DNA from: Tropicibacter alexandrii
GTDB lineage: Bacteria; Pseudomonadota; Alphaproteobacteria; Rhodobacterales; Rhodobacteraceae
DNA length: 64,000 nucleotides
Reading direction: 5' to 3'
Assembly (NCBI RefSeq): GCF_003667315.2
Contig: NZ_RCTZ02000012.1
Location: 1-64,000 of the forward strand
The position numbers and the translations under genes are program-made. Positions 18,772-30,589 of the stretch are shown here, in pieces; position 1 is the stretch's first letter, and each line of letters starts with the position of its first letter. The notes beneath the pieces were generated by a model. That model ran no database searches, was not told where the DNA came from, and saw only the letters and a list, made by a program, of their open reading frames with translations.

Positions 18772-19800
18772 ATGCCACATTCCATCGCCATCATCGGCGC
18801 TTCGGGCTATACCGGGGCCGAGCTGATCCGGATCATCGCCACTCATCCGTCTTTCGAGATCAAGGCCTTGGCCGCCAATTCCAAGGCCGGTCAGAGCATG
18901 GCACAGGTGTTTCCGCATCTGCGCCATCTCGACCTGCCGGACCTTGTGACGTGGGAAGAGATCGATTTCGACCAGATCGACCTGTGTTTCTGCGCCCTGC
19001 CGCACAAGACCTCGCAGGAGGTGATCTCGAAACTGCCGATGTCGGTCAAGATCGTCGATCTGTCGGCGGATTTCCGGCTGCGCGATCCGCAGGCCTATGC
19101 GCAATGGTACGGCAATGAGCATGCCGCGAAAGAGATTCAGAAAGAGGCGGTCTATGGCCTGACCGAGTTCTATCGTGACGAGATCGCAGGCGCGCGGCTG
19201 GTGGCGGGCACGGGGTGCAACGCGGCCACGGGGCAGTTCATCCTGCGGCCGCTGATCGCCGCCGGGGTGATCGATCTGGACGATATCATCCTTGATCTGG
19301 CCTGTGGTGTGTCCGGGGCGGGGCGGTCGCTGAAGGAAAACCTGCTGCATGCGGAACTGTCCGAGGGGACGAATGCCTATTCGGTCGGCGGCACGCATCG
19401 GCATCTGGGCGAGTTCGATCAGGAGTTCAGCGCCATCGCGGGCCGCGAGGTGAAGATCCAGTTCACGCCGCATCTGGCGCCGTTCAACCGGGGTATTCTG
19501 GCAACCGGCTATGTGAAGGGCGAGGCGCAGGCTATCCATGAGGCCTTGGTCGCGCAATATGCCGAAGAGCCGTTCATCGAGGTGCTGCCGCTGGGCGAGA
19601 CGCCGTCGACCCACCATGTGAGGGGCTCGAATTTCGTGCATATCGGCGTGGTCGCGGACCGTTTGCCGGGCAAGACCATCGTGGTTGCGGCGCTCGACAA
19701 CCTGTTCAAAGGCTCGTCGGGGCAAGCGGTGCAGAATGCCAACCTGATGCTGGGCGAGGACGAAACCGCCGGGCTGATGCTGGCACCTTGCTTTCCCTAG
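18772..19800 (+). CDS. argC: N-acetyl-gamma-glutamyl-phosphate reductase
   Basis: A 342-residue ArgC, the NADPH-dependent reductase of the third step in arginine synthesis. The N-terminal Rossmann signature [13 protein letters not shown] is at residues 6-18. The catalytic Cys149 is in [11 protein letters not shown]. The conserved [10 protein letters not shown] and [15 protein letters not shown] blocks follow. The start at 18772 is preceded by CAGGACAGAACC. There is no other arg gene in the window. Confidence 0.96.
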   Translation: MPHSIAIIGASGYTGAELIRIIATHPSFEIKALAANSKAGQSMAQVFPHLRHLDLPDLVTWEEIDFDQIDLCFCALPHKTSQEVISKLPMSVKIVDLSADFRLRDPQAYAQWYGNEHAAKEIQKEAVYGLTEFYRDEIAGARLVAGTGCNAATGQFILRPLIAAGVIDLDDIILDLACGVSGAGRSLKENLLHAELSEGTNAYSVGGTHRHLGEFDQEFSAIAGREVKIQFTPHLAPFNRGILATGYVKGEAQAIHEALVAQYAEEPFIEVLPLGETPSTHHVRGSNFVHIGVVADRLPGKTIVVAALDNLFKGSSGQAVQNANLMLGEDETAGLMLAPCFP

Positions 19801-19840
19801 GCCGTTGCCGAGCGGTGCGGCTGCGCCGCGCTCTTTTCTC

Positions 19841-19911
19841 TGGGGGCGTTGCCCCCAGACCCCCGTTGGGGCTCTGCCCCAAACCCCGCGGTATTGTCTG
19901 CCAGAAGAAGC
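19841..19911. repeat. dispersed G/C-rich intergenic repeat, copy 1
   Basis: A GGGGGCGTTGCCCCC inverted repeat is followed by GACCCCCG, a second GGGGC-TCT-GCCCC hairpin and the tail CGGTATTGTCTGCCAGAAGA. The same order of elements occurs at 40294-40340 and, inverted, at 42829-42892. It lies between argC and ccmE. Confidence 0.7.
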
Positions 19912-19994
19912 AAAGGCGCGGCATTTTGTGCCGGGCCTCCCCAAGTCCGGCGTTATCGATTATATAGCTTGTGAACCCGTCTAGGAGTGTCGCA

Positions 19995-20444
19995 ATGGCC
20001 CTGAAATCGCTGAAGAAAAAGAGACGTATCCAGATCATTGCGATGGCGGTGATCGCGCTGGTGATTTCCACGGGGTTGATCGGGTATGCGATGCAGGACG
20101 GGATCAACTTCTTTCGCTCGCCCTCGCAAGTGATGGCCGAGCCGCCGGCGCCCAGCGAGACCTTCCGTATTGGCGGATTGGTCGAAGAGGGGACGCTTGT
20201 GCGCGGTGAAGGCGAGCAGGTGCGCTTTTCCGTGACCGATGGCGGGGCGACGGTGCCGGTCGTCTATACCGGCGTGCTGCCCGACCTGTTCGAGGAGAAC
20301 CAAGGTATGGTCGGCACCGGCCGATACGTCGACGGTATCTTTGAAGCGTCTGAAATCCTTGCGAAACATGATGAGACCTACATGCCGAAAGAGGTCGTCG
20401 ACGCGCTCAAGGAGCAGGGGGTCTACAAGGAGCCCGAAAGCTGA
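19995..20444 (+). CDS. ccmE: cytochrome c maturation heme chaperone CcmE
   Basis: A 149-residue CcmE. A basic N-terminus (KSLKKKRR) leads into one membrane anchor (residues ~11-30). The periplasmic OB-fold domain binds heme covalently through His125 in LAKHDETYMP; the nearby Tyr129 is the usual heme ligand. It passes heme from CcmC to the CcmF/H ligation machinery. The start at 19995 (MALKSL) gives the normal N-terminus; an upstream in-frame ATG would add eight residues. It stands alone, away from other ccm genes. Its stop is 1 bp from the stop of the convergent histidine kinase. Confidence 0.96.
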   Translation: MALKSLKKKRRIQIIAMAVIALVISTGLIGYAMQDGINFFRSPSQVMAEPPAPSETFRIGGLVEEGTLVRGEGEQVRFSVTDGGATVPVVYTGVLPDLFEENQGMVGTGRYVDGIFEASEILAKHDETYMPKEVVDALKEQGVYKEPES

Positions 20445-20445
20445 G

Positions 20446-21735
20446 TCAGGCCTTGGGCAGGACGATATAGGCGCGTAGCCCGCGCGTGTCGCTTTCGAGA
20501 TGGAGGCCGCCGCCGGATTGGCGGGCAAACCCGGCCACCGCCGACAGACCGAGCCCCACGCCTTCGCCGACGGGTTTGGTCGTGTAGAATGGCTCTGCGA
20601 GCTTTCCCAGCGCTTCGGCGGACACGCCGGGTCCGTCATCTTCGACGAGGATCGCGGGGTAGGGCGGGGCAGTGCCCAAGGGCGGATCGAGGTCGGGGCG
20701 CGTGGCGAGGGTCACCGCCTTGACGGTGATCGAGCCCTTCCGCCCGAGGGCATCCTGAGCGTTCAGGCACAGCTGGATCACGCAGGTTTCCAGCATCTCG
20801 CGGTCCACATGCACGTAGATCGGGTCGTCGAAACCGGAAACCTGAACCGAGATGCCGGATTCCAGCAGGTCGCGCAGCACCGGTTCGAGCCGAAGGACAA
20901 AGCCGCCCAACTCGGTCGGGCTGGTGTTGAGCCGGGTGCGCCCGCTGGAGGCCAGCAATTGCTTCACGGTCATCGCCGCGCGTTGGGCGGCCTCTCGGCT
21001 TTGGCGCAGGGCGGCGGATTTTTCCGTCGGGTCGTCGAGCAGGTCGTGCAATTCGAGATTGCCGATGATCGCCGTCAGCAGATTGTTGAAATCATGCGCC
21101 ACACCGCCGACGAATTGCCCGAGCGCCCGCGATTTCATTGCACCGGCGTAGCGGCGCTCGGCATCGCGCCGGGCCTTGTGCCGCGCGGTGCGGGCTTGGC
21201 TGGCCTTTATGAAATACAGCAGCGTGGCAAGGCAGACGGCACCGGCGACCATCTGTTGCGCGAGCCCGGTCAGCATGGGCAGCACGGACAGGAAGCTGCC
21301 GAACGTGCCGATGGCGAAACTGGCGCTGTCGAGCCACACCGCGTCGGGCGCGGGGTCGGGTCGCTGGATCAGGAAGAGGGCCGTGCCGACCAGCGCATAG
21401 GCGCCGACCAGCATGTAGATTGGGTCGCCCAGACTCATCGTGTAGATCGGACCCAGATAAAACGTGCTGATACTGAGGATGTACAGGGCGCGGGCCAAGT
21501 TCAGTCGCGCAGCGCTCGCATGAGCGCCGGGCTCACCGGGGCGGACCGTCCACCAGAAGACCAGTACCGTCAGGTAATACATCGCCGCCCAGACGACGAA
21601 GAAGACGTCCTGCGTCAGCGTGATCATCAGGGCCGAAACGACAACGACGATCCCTTGGCGCAAAGCCAGTTCGATCGGTTCCCCGAACTCCGACTGGTAC
21701 AGCCCTTCGAGGCGTTCTGTTACGGTTTCGGTCAT
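20446..21735 (-). CDS. membrane sensor histidine kinase
   Basis: A 429-residue kinase. The N-terminal ~180 residues contain about six hydrophobic segments and no recognisable sensor domain. The H-box is GGVAHDFNNLLTAI with phospho-accepting His214, the form found in hybrid/NtrB-like kinases. N-box CLNAQDAL, G1 EDDGPGVS, F-box and G2 GVGLGLSAV follow. There is no fused receiver domain and no response regulator in the window, so its partner is elsewhere. The signal is unknown. Confidence 0.88.
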   Translation of the reverse strand: MTETVTERLEGLYQSEFGEPIELALRQGIVVVVSALMITLTQDVFFVVWAAMYYLTVLVFWWTVRPGEPGAHASAARLNLARALYILSISTFYLGPIYTMSLGDPIYMLVGAYALVGTALFLIQRPDPAPDAVWLDSASFAIGTFGSFLSVLPMLTGLAQQMVAGAVCLATLLYFIKASQARTARHKARRDAERRYAGAMKSRALGQFVGGVAHDFNNLLTAIIGNLELHDLLDDPTEKSAALRQSREAAQRAAMTVKQLLASSGRTRLNTSPTELGGFVLRLEPVLRDLLESGISVQVSGFDDPIYVHVDREMLETCVIQLCLNAQDALGRKGSITVKAVTLATRPDLDPPLGTAPPYPAILVEDDGPGVSAEALGKLAEPFYTTKPVGEGVGLGLSAVAGFARQSGGGLHLESDTRGLRAYIVLPKA

Positions 21736-21813
21736 TCACATCGCGACGTTTCAAGCCCGCGGATTGTTTAGCACGTAAGCATTTTCACTCAAGGCCACCA
21801 TGGTCTGACATGC

Positions 21814-21845
21814 AAAAGGCGCGCCTCCTTCGGCGGAGACGCGCC
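21814..21845 (-). terminator. enolase terminator
   Basis: On the minus strand an 11-bp stem with one mismatch (GGCGCGTCTCC/GGAGGCGCGCC) and a short loop is followed by TTTT. It lies 28 bp after the eno stop. Confidence 0.75.
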
Positions 21846-21872
21846 CAAACGTTTCGTTCGCAGGGGTTCAGA

Positions 21873-23231
<1,359 letters not shown>

Positions 23232-23248
23232 TTATTTCATGGGTTGCG

Positions 23249-24142
23249 CTAACGTCGCACGCTAACGGTGGCAAGGCTGGCCGGCGCGCTTTGCCGGGCC
23301 AGCCTGCGTTCGCGCATAAAGCTGTAAAGCCCCGCCCCAAGGATCAGCGCCGAGCCGATCAGCGTCCAGCGATCCGGGTAGTCGGCGAAAAAGATGATCC
23401 CGAAGGTGATCGAATAGATCAGCCTTGTGTAGCGGAATGGCGCGACCTGACTGGCCGGGGCCAGCCGCATCGCGGTGGTGATGGCGAGGTAACCAAAGGT
23501 GGTTACGAACACCGCGCCCGCGATCAGCGACCAGACATAGGGCGTGCTGACGACTTCCCAATTGCCAAGGCCCAGCAGCACGATGCCGGGCAGGATCGTC
23601 GCCGCAAACCCCCACATCGAGATCGCGATCGGGTGCATATGCGCAGGGCTCATCCGGGTGATCAGGTCGCGGGCGGAGAGGGCGGTGATGCCCATGACGG
23701 CGAACAGCTCCCATCCGGTGAATTGCGCGCCCCAAGGGCGGATCACGATCAACATGCCGATCAGGCCGACGACCACCGCCAGCCAGCGCCGCCAGCCCAC
23801 GGTTTCCTTGAGAAAGATCGCAGCCCCCATCGTGACCACCAGCGGCCCGGCCTGCGTGATGGCAGCAAAGACCGGCAAGGATGTGTTGGACACGCCGACG
23901 ATCATGCCGACCGCGGCGATCATTTCCGTGACATTGCGCCACAACAGCATCGGGTGCACCGCGTCGCGGGTCAGCAGGGGGATGCGTTTCAGGCGCGCCA
24001 TGAAGATGAAGGCCAGCGTGCCGCCCAGCGACATGAACAGCATCATCTGGCCGACCGGCGCGACGGCGTTCGAGAGTTTCACGAACAGATCGGTCGTGGC
24101 CAGAAGGCCCATCGACACAATCATAAGTATAATGGCGCGCAT
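23249..24142 (-). CDS. DMT family transporter (EamA type)
   Basis: A 297-residue inner membrane protein with about ten hydrophobic helices arranged as two EamA repeats. Such proteins export or import small metabolites; the substrate cannot be predicted. The first helix begins at residue 2 (AIILMIVSMGLLATTDLFVKL). The start is 1 bp after the pgm stop in the same direction, so translation is probably coupled. It is likely the last gene of the aglR-glk-pgm operon. Confidence 0.88.
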   Translation of the reverse strand: MRAIILMIVSMGLLATTDLFVKLSNAVAPVGQMMLFMSLGGTLAFIFMARLKRIPLLTRDAVHPMLLWRNVTEMIAAVGMIVGVSNTSLPVFAAITQAGPLVVTMGAAIFLKETVGWRRWLAVVVGLIGMLIVIRPWGAQFTGWELFAVMGITALSARDLITRMSPAHMHPIAISMWGFAATILPGIVLLGLGNWEVVSTPYVWSLIAGAVFVTTFGYLAITTAMRLAPASQVAPFRYTRLIYSITFGIIFFADYPDRWTLIGSALILGAGLYSFMRERRLARQSAPASLATVSVRR

Positions 24143-24143
24143 C

Positions 24144-25781
<1,638 letters not shown>

Positions 25782-25892
25782 TCAAATGCCTTGGGCGCAC
25801 AATACGCCCGTGCCACGGCAGCGCAAGCGGCCTCTGGGCCTGCGATCCGCCCTGAAATGCCCGGCTTTTTGGCCGATTATGCGTGAAACGCC

Positions 25893-26852
25893 CTAATTCG
25901 TGCCCAGAACTTCGGCCAGATGCCCGGCGCAGCCACACAGGGCGGCGTAATCGTCGGTCACCAGATGCACCGGGAATTGCGTCACGAAGGGGCCAAAGCG
26001 GCCCTTGTCGGCCAGCGCCTCGGCGAACCCCATGCGCAGCAGGTGCGGGCCAAGATGGCCGGCCACCCCCCCCACAAGGTAGATGCCGCCATAGGGCAGG
26101 GTGGCCAATGCCAGATCTCCCGCATAGCGCCCTAGATAGCGCACGAAAAGCCGCACCGCGCGTTCCGCCTGCGCGTCACCCTTGTTGAAAAGGTCCATGA
26201 TCGCGGCGGCGTCCAGCGGGTCGCCAAGCCCTTCGTCGTGGATCACGAATCCATAGAGCCGCTCCAGCCCTCGCCCCGACAGGATGTCCTCGACACCGGG
26301 CGAGGGGTGGCGTTCGGCGATCCACTCCACCAACCGCAATTCCTCGGGCGAGCGGGCTTGCAAGCTCATATGGCCGGCCTCGGCGGCGGGCACTAGCGTG
26401 CGTCCACCACAGGCCAGAACCGGCACCGCGTTCAGGCCGGTGCCGACATTGATGACCAGCCGCTGCGACGTGTCGCCCACGGGCCGACCCGGCAACAGCG
26501 TCTTGAAGGACCGCGCGTCGAAATAGGGCACAGCGTGGCCCTGTGCCTGCATGTCGTTGAGCAATTCGACCACCGGCACATCGAAGGCCAGACGCAAAGC
26601 GGCGCAGTCGATCGTCCAGTCGAGATTGGTCAGACTGCCGACGCCATCGTGAACCGGTCCGGCCATGTCGATGCAGATCGCCGCGGCGCGGCCGGGTGTG
26701 TGCGAGAGAAAATCGCGCAGGATCGGCTCGACCCCGGCGTGATCGGCATTGCGGTAGCGGCGGATCGAGCCATCGATCAGCTCGACCCCCTGACACAGTC
26801 CGACGCGGGTATTGGTGCCGCCGATATCGACGGTGATGAAGAGATCGGTCAT
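25893..26852 (-). CDS. glk: glucokinase
   Basis: A 319-residue Glk-type ROK-fold kinase, which phosphorylates the glucose released from imported alpha-glucosides. The ATP-binding DIGGTNTRVGL is at residues 9-19. INVGTGLNAVPVL and the substrate region EAGHMSL follow, and GIYLVGGVAGHLGPHLL is near the C-terminus. It starts 20 bp after the aglR stop, so it is co-transcribed with the repressor. Confidence 0.93.
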   Translation of the reverse strand: MTDLFITVDIGGTNTRVGLCQGVELIDGSIRRYRNADHAGVEPILRDFLSHTPGRAAAICIDMAGPVHDGVGSLTNLDWTIDCAALRLAFDVPVVELLNDMQAQGHAVPYFDARSFKTLLPGRPVGDTSQRLVINVGTGLNAVPVLACGGRTLVPAAEAGHMSLQARSPEELRLVEWIAERHPSPGVEDILSGRGLERLYGFVIHDEGLGDPLDAAAIMDLFNKGDAQAERAVRLFVRYLGRYAGDLALATLPYGGIYLVGGVAGHLGPHLLRMGFAEALADKGRFGPFVTQFPVHLVTDDYAALCGCAGHLAEVLGTN

Positions 26853-26872
26853 GTCGACGCTCCTTTGGCGGA

Positions 26873-27901
26873 TCAGCGCGTGGGGGCGGGGCCGGTCGAG
26901 GTTCCGATGATCAGCTCGGCCTCCAGCAGTCTGTGCTGCGGTTCCTGCCCCGGATCGTCGATCAACCGCAAGAGCATTTCCGCCGCAAGCACCCCCGCCT
27001 GCCGCACCGAGGATCGCGTGGCGGTAAAAATCGGGATGTTCTCGCCGTTCTTGAGATAGCTCAGGTCATCGTCATGGGTGATCACCGACACATCGCGCCC
27101 CATGACCCTGCCGATCTCGTGGATGGCCCGGCGCACGCCGATCGCCGTCATCATCGAGGAGACGACAAAGGCCGTGGGCGGATCATCGGTCGCCAGCATG
27201 TCCCGCGCGGACCGGTAGCCGTAGATTTCAGTCATCTCTTCGCCGCGCATCAGCTCCGGGTCGGGCGTCACGCCCCGGTCGGTCAGGGCCGCAAGATAGC
27301 CTTCGCGCCGTCTGTGGGCGAAATCCATGTGCTCCAGCCCGTTGATCAAGGCGATGCGGCGGTGATTGAGATCCAACAGGAAGTCGGTCGCGCGGCGGAT
27401 GGCGCGGGCATTGTTCATGTCGAGCCACGAATAGGGCATGTTGATGTCGGAGGCCCGGCCGTGCACGACAAAGGGCAGGCCCAGTTCGGTCAGCAGCGGA
27501 ATGCGCGGGTCGTCCATGCGCGGGCCGTGCATGATGATGCCGTCGACGCTGCCCCGGGTCCGCAGGTTGCGATAGGCCTCCTCTTCCTGCGAATCGTCGA
27601 CAAGCGAGATCACGATCTCGTAGCCCCGTTGGGCATAGGTCGACCCGGCCCCGGCGATGAAGTCGCCAAAGACAGGGTTCACCATTTCGTGCTGATTGGA
27701 CACGGGAATGACGTGCCCGATGGCGTGCGCCCGGCCCGTGGCCAGCCCCTTGGCGCGGGCATTGGGCCGGTAGTTCAGGGCATGCGCGGCCTCCTGCACC
27801 CGTTTGCGCGTGGCCTCCGAAACCTCCGGATAGCCGTTCAGCGCACGGCTGACCGTGGTTTGCGACAGGTTCAGGTGGCGGGACAGCTCTTTCAGGTTCA
27901 T
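26873..27901 (-). CDS. aglR: LacI family regulator of alpha-glucoside uptake (AglR-type)
   Basis: A 342-residue LacI/GalR repressor. The N-terminal helix-turn-helix is NLKELSRHLNLSQTTVSRALNG, with hinge NYRPNARAKGLATGRA. A periplasmic-binding-protein-like effector domain follows. The start MNLKEL at 27901 puts the HTH at the N-terminus; a 12-residue upstream extension is possible. It is divergent from aglE, with CCGAAGCGCTTTGG and CCCAAAGCGCTTTGGG operators in between. The arrangement matches aglR-aglEFGAK of Sinorhizobium meliloti. Confidence 0.9.
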   Translation of the reverse strand: MNLKELSRHLNLSQTTVSRALNGYPEVSEATRKRVQEAAHALNYRPNARAKGLATGRAHAIGHVIPVSNQHEMVNPVFGDFIAGAGSTYAQRGYEIVISLVDDSQEEEAYRNLRTRGSVDGIIMHGPRMDDPRIPLLTELGLPFVVHGRASDINMPYSWLDMNNARAIRRATDFLLDLNHRRIALINGLEHMDFAHRRREGYLAALTDRGVTPDPELMRGEEMTEIYGYRSARDMLATDDPPTAFVVSSMMTAIGVRRAIHEIGRVMGRDVSVITHDDDLSYLKNGENIPIFTATRSSVRQAGVLAAEMLLRLIDDPGQEPQHRLLEAELIIGTSTGPAPTR

Positions 27902-27914
27902 GTGTCTTAATGAC

Positions 27915-27928
27915 CCGAAGCGCTTTGG
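27915..27928. promoter_or_regulatory. AglR operator O1 (imperfect)
   Basis: CCGAAGCGCTTTGG, a 14-bp LacI-type palindrome with one mismatched pair, 14 bp upstream of the aglR start. Probably used for autoregulation. It matches the core of the perfect operator at 28072-28087. Confidence 0.7.
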
Positions 27929-28033
27929 ATTTGTCAAGCGGCAGGCGCATCTTTTGGTGAAATCGCCGAGGCGGGACTGAAATATTTTTCGGGGCTGAAA
28001 TCTCGATTCCCTTGGGAAATGGACTAATTGACG

Positions 28034-28062
28034 TTGACAGATGGGGGCGAGTCGCGCTTATT
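28034..28062 (+). promoter_or_regulatory. putative aglE promoter
   Basis: A consensus -35 TTGACA (28034-28039) is followed after 17 bp by CTTATT (28057-28062), a weak -10. The perfect AglR operator starts 10 bp further on, over the expected transcription start, as required for repression. Confidence 0.5.
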
Positions 28063-28071
28063 GTACCGCCA

Positions 28072-28087
28072 CCCAAAGCGCTTTGGG
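28072..28087. promoter_or_regulatory. AglR operator O2 (perfect)
   Basis: CCCAAAGCGCTTTGGG is a perfect 16-bp palindrome with the central CG typical of LacI-family sites. It lies just downstream of the putative aglE promoter and 73 bp before the aglE start. Confidence 0.8.
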
Positions 28088-28160
28088 AGAGTTTGGCGAA
28101 GCGCTGGACGTTATCGATAACGGACCGGGCATCAGGCTGGGTCCAGCAGGGAGGAACCTC

Positions 28161-29435
28161 ATGACAACCACGAAACTGAACTTCTATCTGGGTGCGGCCA
28201 CGGCAGCCCTGATCGCGGGCGGCGCAAACGCGGCGGACCTGACCATCGCCGGGCCTTGGACCGGCGCGGACGAGCAGCAGGTGCAGAACGTGCTCGACAT
28301 CTTCCGCGAGCAGTCCGGCCTCGACGTGTCCTATGTCGGCTCCGACAGCTTCGAGCAGCAGATCGTCATCGATGCCGAGGCAGGCGCCGCGCCGAACATC
28401 GCCGTCTTCCCGCAGCCGGGCCTCGCGTCCGACATGGCAAGCCGCGGCTTCCTCGCGCCGCTCAAGGATGGCACCGCCGACTGGATTCGCGAAAACTATG
28501 CCGCGGGCCAGTCCTGGGTCGATCTGGGCACCTATGAGGGGCAGGACGGCAACGAGGACCTGTATGGCTTCTTCTACAAGGTCGATGTGAAGTCGCTGGT
28601 CTGGTATTCGCCCGAAACCTTCGAGGATGCGGGCTACGACGTGCCCGAGACGATGGAAGACCTCAAGGCGCTGACCGAGGAAATCGCCGCCAATGGCGAG
28701 ACGCCTTGGTGCATCGGTCTGGGGTCCGGTGGTGCGACGGGCTGGCCCGCGACCGACTGGGTCGAGGACATGATGCTGCGCACCCAGTCGCCCGATGTCT
28801 ATGACCAGTGGGTCGCCAACGAGATACCCTTCAACGACGAGCGCGTAGTGGGTGCGATCGAGGAATTCGGCTGGTTCATTCAGGATGCGCATGTGGCCGG
28901 TGGCAAGGGCGCCGTCGCCTCGACCGATTTCCGCGACAGCCCCAAGGGTCTCTTCTCGTCGCCGCCGCAATGCTACATGCACCGTCAGGCGTCCTTCATC
29001 CCGGCCTTCTTCCCCGAGGGGACCGAGGTGGGCGTGGATGTGGATTTCTTCTACTTCCCGGCCTATGCGGACAAGGATCTGGGCGCGCCGGTTCTGGGTG
29101 CGGGCACCCTGTGGGCCATCACCAACGAGAACGACGCGGCACATCAGTTCATCGAGTTCCTCCAGTCGGTTGAAGCGCATGAGGCCTGGATGGCGCAGAA
29201 GGGCTTCCTGACCCCGCATAAGGGCGTGAACCCGGATGCCTTCGGCGATCCGACCCTGCGCAAGATGAACGAAATCCTGCTGGGCGCGACCACCTTCCGC
29301 TTTGACGGGTCCGACCTGATGCCGGGTGCCGTGGGCGCGGGCAGCTTCTGGACCGGGATGGTCGACTATGCCGGTGGCAAGCCCGCCGAGCAGGTCGCTC
29401 AGGAAATCCAGGACAGCTGGGACAACAACAAGTAA
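28161..29435 (+). CDS. aglE: alpha-glucoside ABC transporter substrate-binding protein
   Basis: A 424-residue periplasmic sugar-binding protein of the extracellular solute-binding family 1. The signal peptide is residues 1-24 (cleavage after GGANA). The mature part carries ADLTIAGPWTG, FREQSGLDVSY and a maltose-binding-protein-like architecture. CAGGGAGGAACC precedes ATG 28161. It is the first gene of aglEFGAK, expressed from the AglR-controlled promoter. Likely ligands by analogy with S. meliloti are sucrose, maltose, trehalose and other alpha-glucosides. Two hairpins follow it before aglF. Confidence 0.95.
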   Translation: MTTTKLNFYLGAATAALIAGGANAADLTIAGPWTGADEQQVQNVLDIFREQSGLDVSYVGSDSFEQQIVIDAEAGAAPNIAVFPQPGLASDMASRGFLAPLKDGTADWIRENYAAGQSWVDLGTYEGQDGNEDLYGFFYKVDVKSLVWYSPETFEDAGYDVPETMEDLKALTEEIAANGETPWCIGLGSGGATGWPATDWVEDMMLRTQSPDVYDQWVANEIPFNDERVVGAIEEFGWFIQDAHVAGGKGAVASTDFRDSPKGLFSSPPQCYMHRQASFIPAFFPEGTEVGVDVDFFYFPAYADKDLGAPVLGAGTLWAITNENDAAHQFIEFLQSVEAHEAWMAQKGFLTPHKGVNPDAFGDPTLRKMNEILLGATTFRFDGSDLMPGAVGAGSFWTGMVDYAGGKPAEQVAQEIQDSWDNNK

Positions 29436-29462
29436 GGCTTTGACCTTCATGTGAAAACACCC

Positions 29463-29528
29463 GTCCCGGGCGAAGACCCGGGACCTCACGGTCAATACTG
29501 GCAGAGGCCCCGGGTCTCTGCCCGGGGC
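29463..29528 (+). other. two stable hairpins between aglE and aglF
   Basis: GTCCCGGG/CCCGGGAC (29463-29484) and GCCCCGGG/CCCGGGGC (29507-29528) form 8-bp stems. They could stabilise or partly terminate the aglE mRNA, giving more binding protein than permease, as hairpins do in malE-malF type operons. There is no T tract. Confidence 0.55.
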
Positions 29529-29587
29529 GGGTGACACCAAGCGCGAACCTGCACATCGCGCGACCAGCCAAGGGGGAGGGGACTGGG

Positions 29588-30589
29588 ATGCATCCAGCCA
29601 TCATGGGTCTGTTGACCATTGCCGTGGGCGTAGGCGGCTGTATCGCCTACTTCTGGGGATCGAACCAGTTTCTCGACCGGGTGCTGTTTCCCGCCAAGGG
29701 GCCCAATGCGGGGCGCAACATCAACCGCGCCAACATGATCCGGCCATGGCTGTTCCTGTTCCCGGCCCTGTTCGCCCTGTCGCTTTACCTTGCCTATCCG
29801 GTGTTCGAGACCCTGCGCCTGTCGATGACCGACCGCGACGCGGGCGGCGCCTTCATCGGGCTTGCGAACTACATCCAGATGGCCGACGAGCCGAAATTCT
29901 GGGAAGCCATGCGCAACAACATGCTCTGGCTGATCGTCGTTCCGGCGCTGTCCACCGCCTTTGGCCTGCTGGTCGCGCAACTGACCGACCGGATCGGCTG
30001 GGGCAGCGTGGCCAAGTCGCTGATCTTCATGCCCATGGCGATCTCTTTCGTCGGCGCGTCGGTGATCTGGAAACTGGTCTACGACGCCCGTCCGCCGGGC
30101 ACGGACCAGATCGGCGTTCTGAACGCGCTCTATGTCTGGTTCACCGGCAACGATCCGCAGCAATGGCTGACGATCCCGTTCTGGAACAACTTCTTCCTCA
30201 TGGTCGTGCTGATCTGGATCCAGACCGGTTTCGCCATGGTGATCCTGTCCGCCGCCCTGCGCGGCATCCCCGAGGAAACCGTCGAGGCGGCCATCGTCGA
30301 TGGCGCCAACCCCTTCCAGATTTTCTTCAAGATCAAGGTGCCGCAGATCATGGGGACGATCCTCGTGGTCTGGACGACAATCACCATCGTGGTGCTCAAG
30401 ATCTTCGATATCGTCTACGCCATGACCAATGGCCAATGGGAGACGCAGGTTCTGGCCAATTACATGTTCGACAAGCTTTTCCGGTCGAATGACTGGGGCG
30501 TGGGGTCGGCCTCGGCCATGGTCATCATGCTGCTCGTCACCCCGATCCTCGTCTGGAACGTCTGGAATGCCCGCAAGGAGATGCGCTGA
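29588..30589 (+). CDS. aglF: alpha-glucoside ABC transporter permease AglF
   Basis: A 333-residue MalF-type permease with about eight hydrophobic segments. The cytoplasmic EAA loop that contacts the ATPase reads EETVEAAIVDGANPFQIFFK. ATG 29588 follows GGGAGGGGACTGGG. It overlaps aglG by one base (the A of the aglG ATG is the last base of its stop), indicating translational coupling. It pairs with AglG to form the membrane channel. Confidence 0.94.
   Translation: MHPAIMGLLTIAVGVGGCIAYFWGSNQFLDRVLFPAKGPNAGRNINRANMIRPWLFLFPALFALSLYLAYPVFETLRLSMTDRDAGGAFIGLANYIQMADEPKFWEAMRNNMLWLIVVPALSTAFGLLVAQLTDRIGWGSVAKSLIFMPMAISFVGASVIWKLVYDARPPGTDQIGVLNALYVWFTGNDPQQWLTIPFWNNFFLMVVLIWIQTGFAMVILSAALRGIPEETVEAAIVDGANPFQIFFKIKVPQIMGTILVVWTTITIVVLKIFDIVYAMTNGQWETQVLANYMFDKLFRSNDWGVGSASAMVIMLLVTPILVWNVWNARKEMR

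Noticed and set aside
28041-28160. 40-residue N-terminal extension of AglE
   Set aside because: It would be translated from the operator region and would bury the signal peptide; ATG 28161 has a strong ribosome-binding site.
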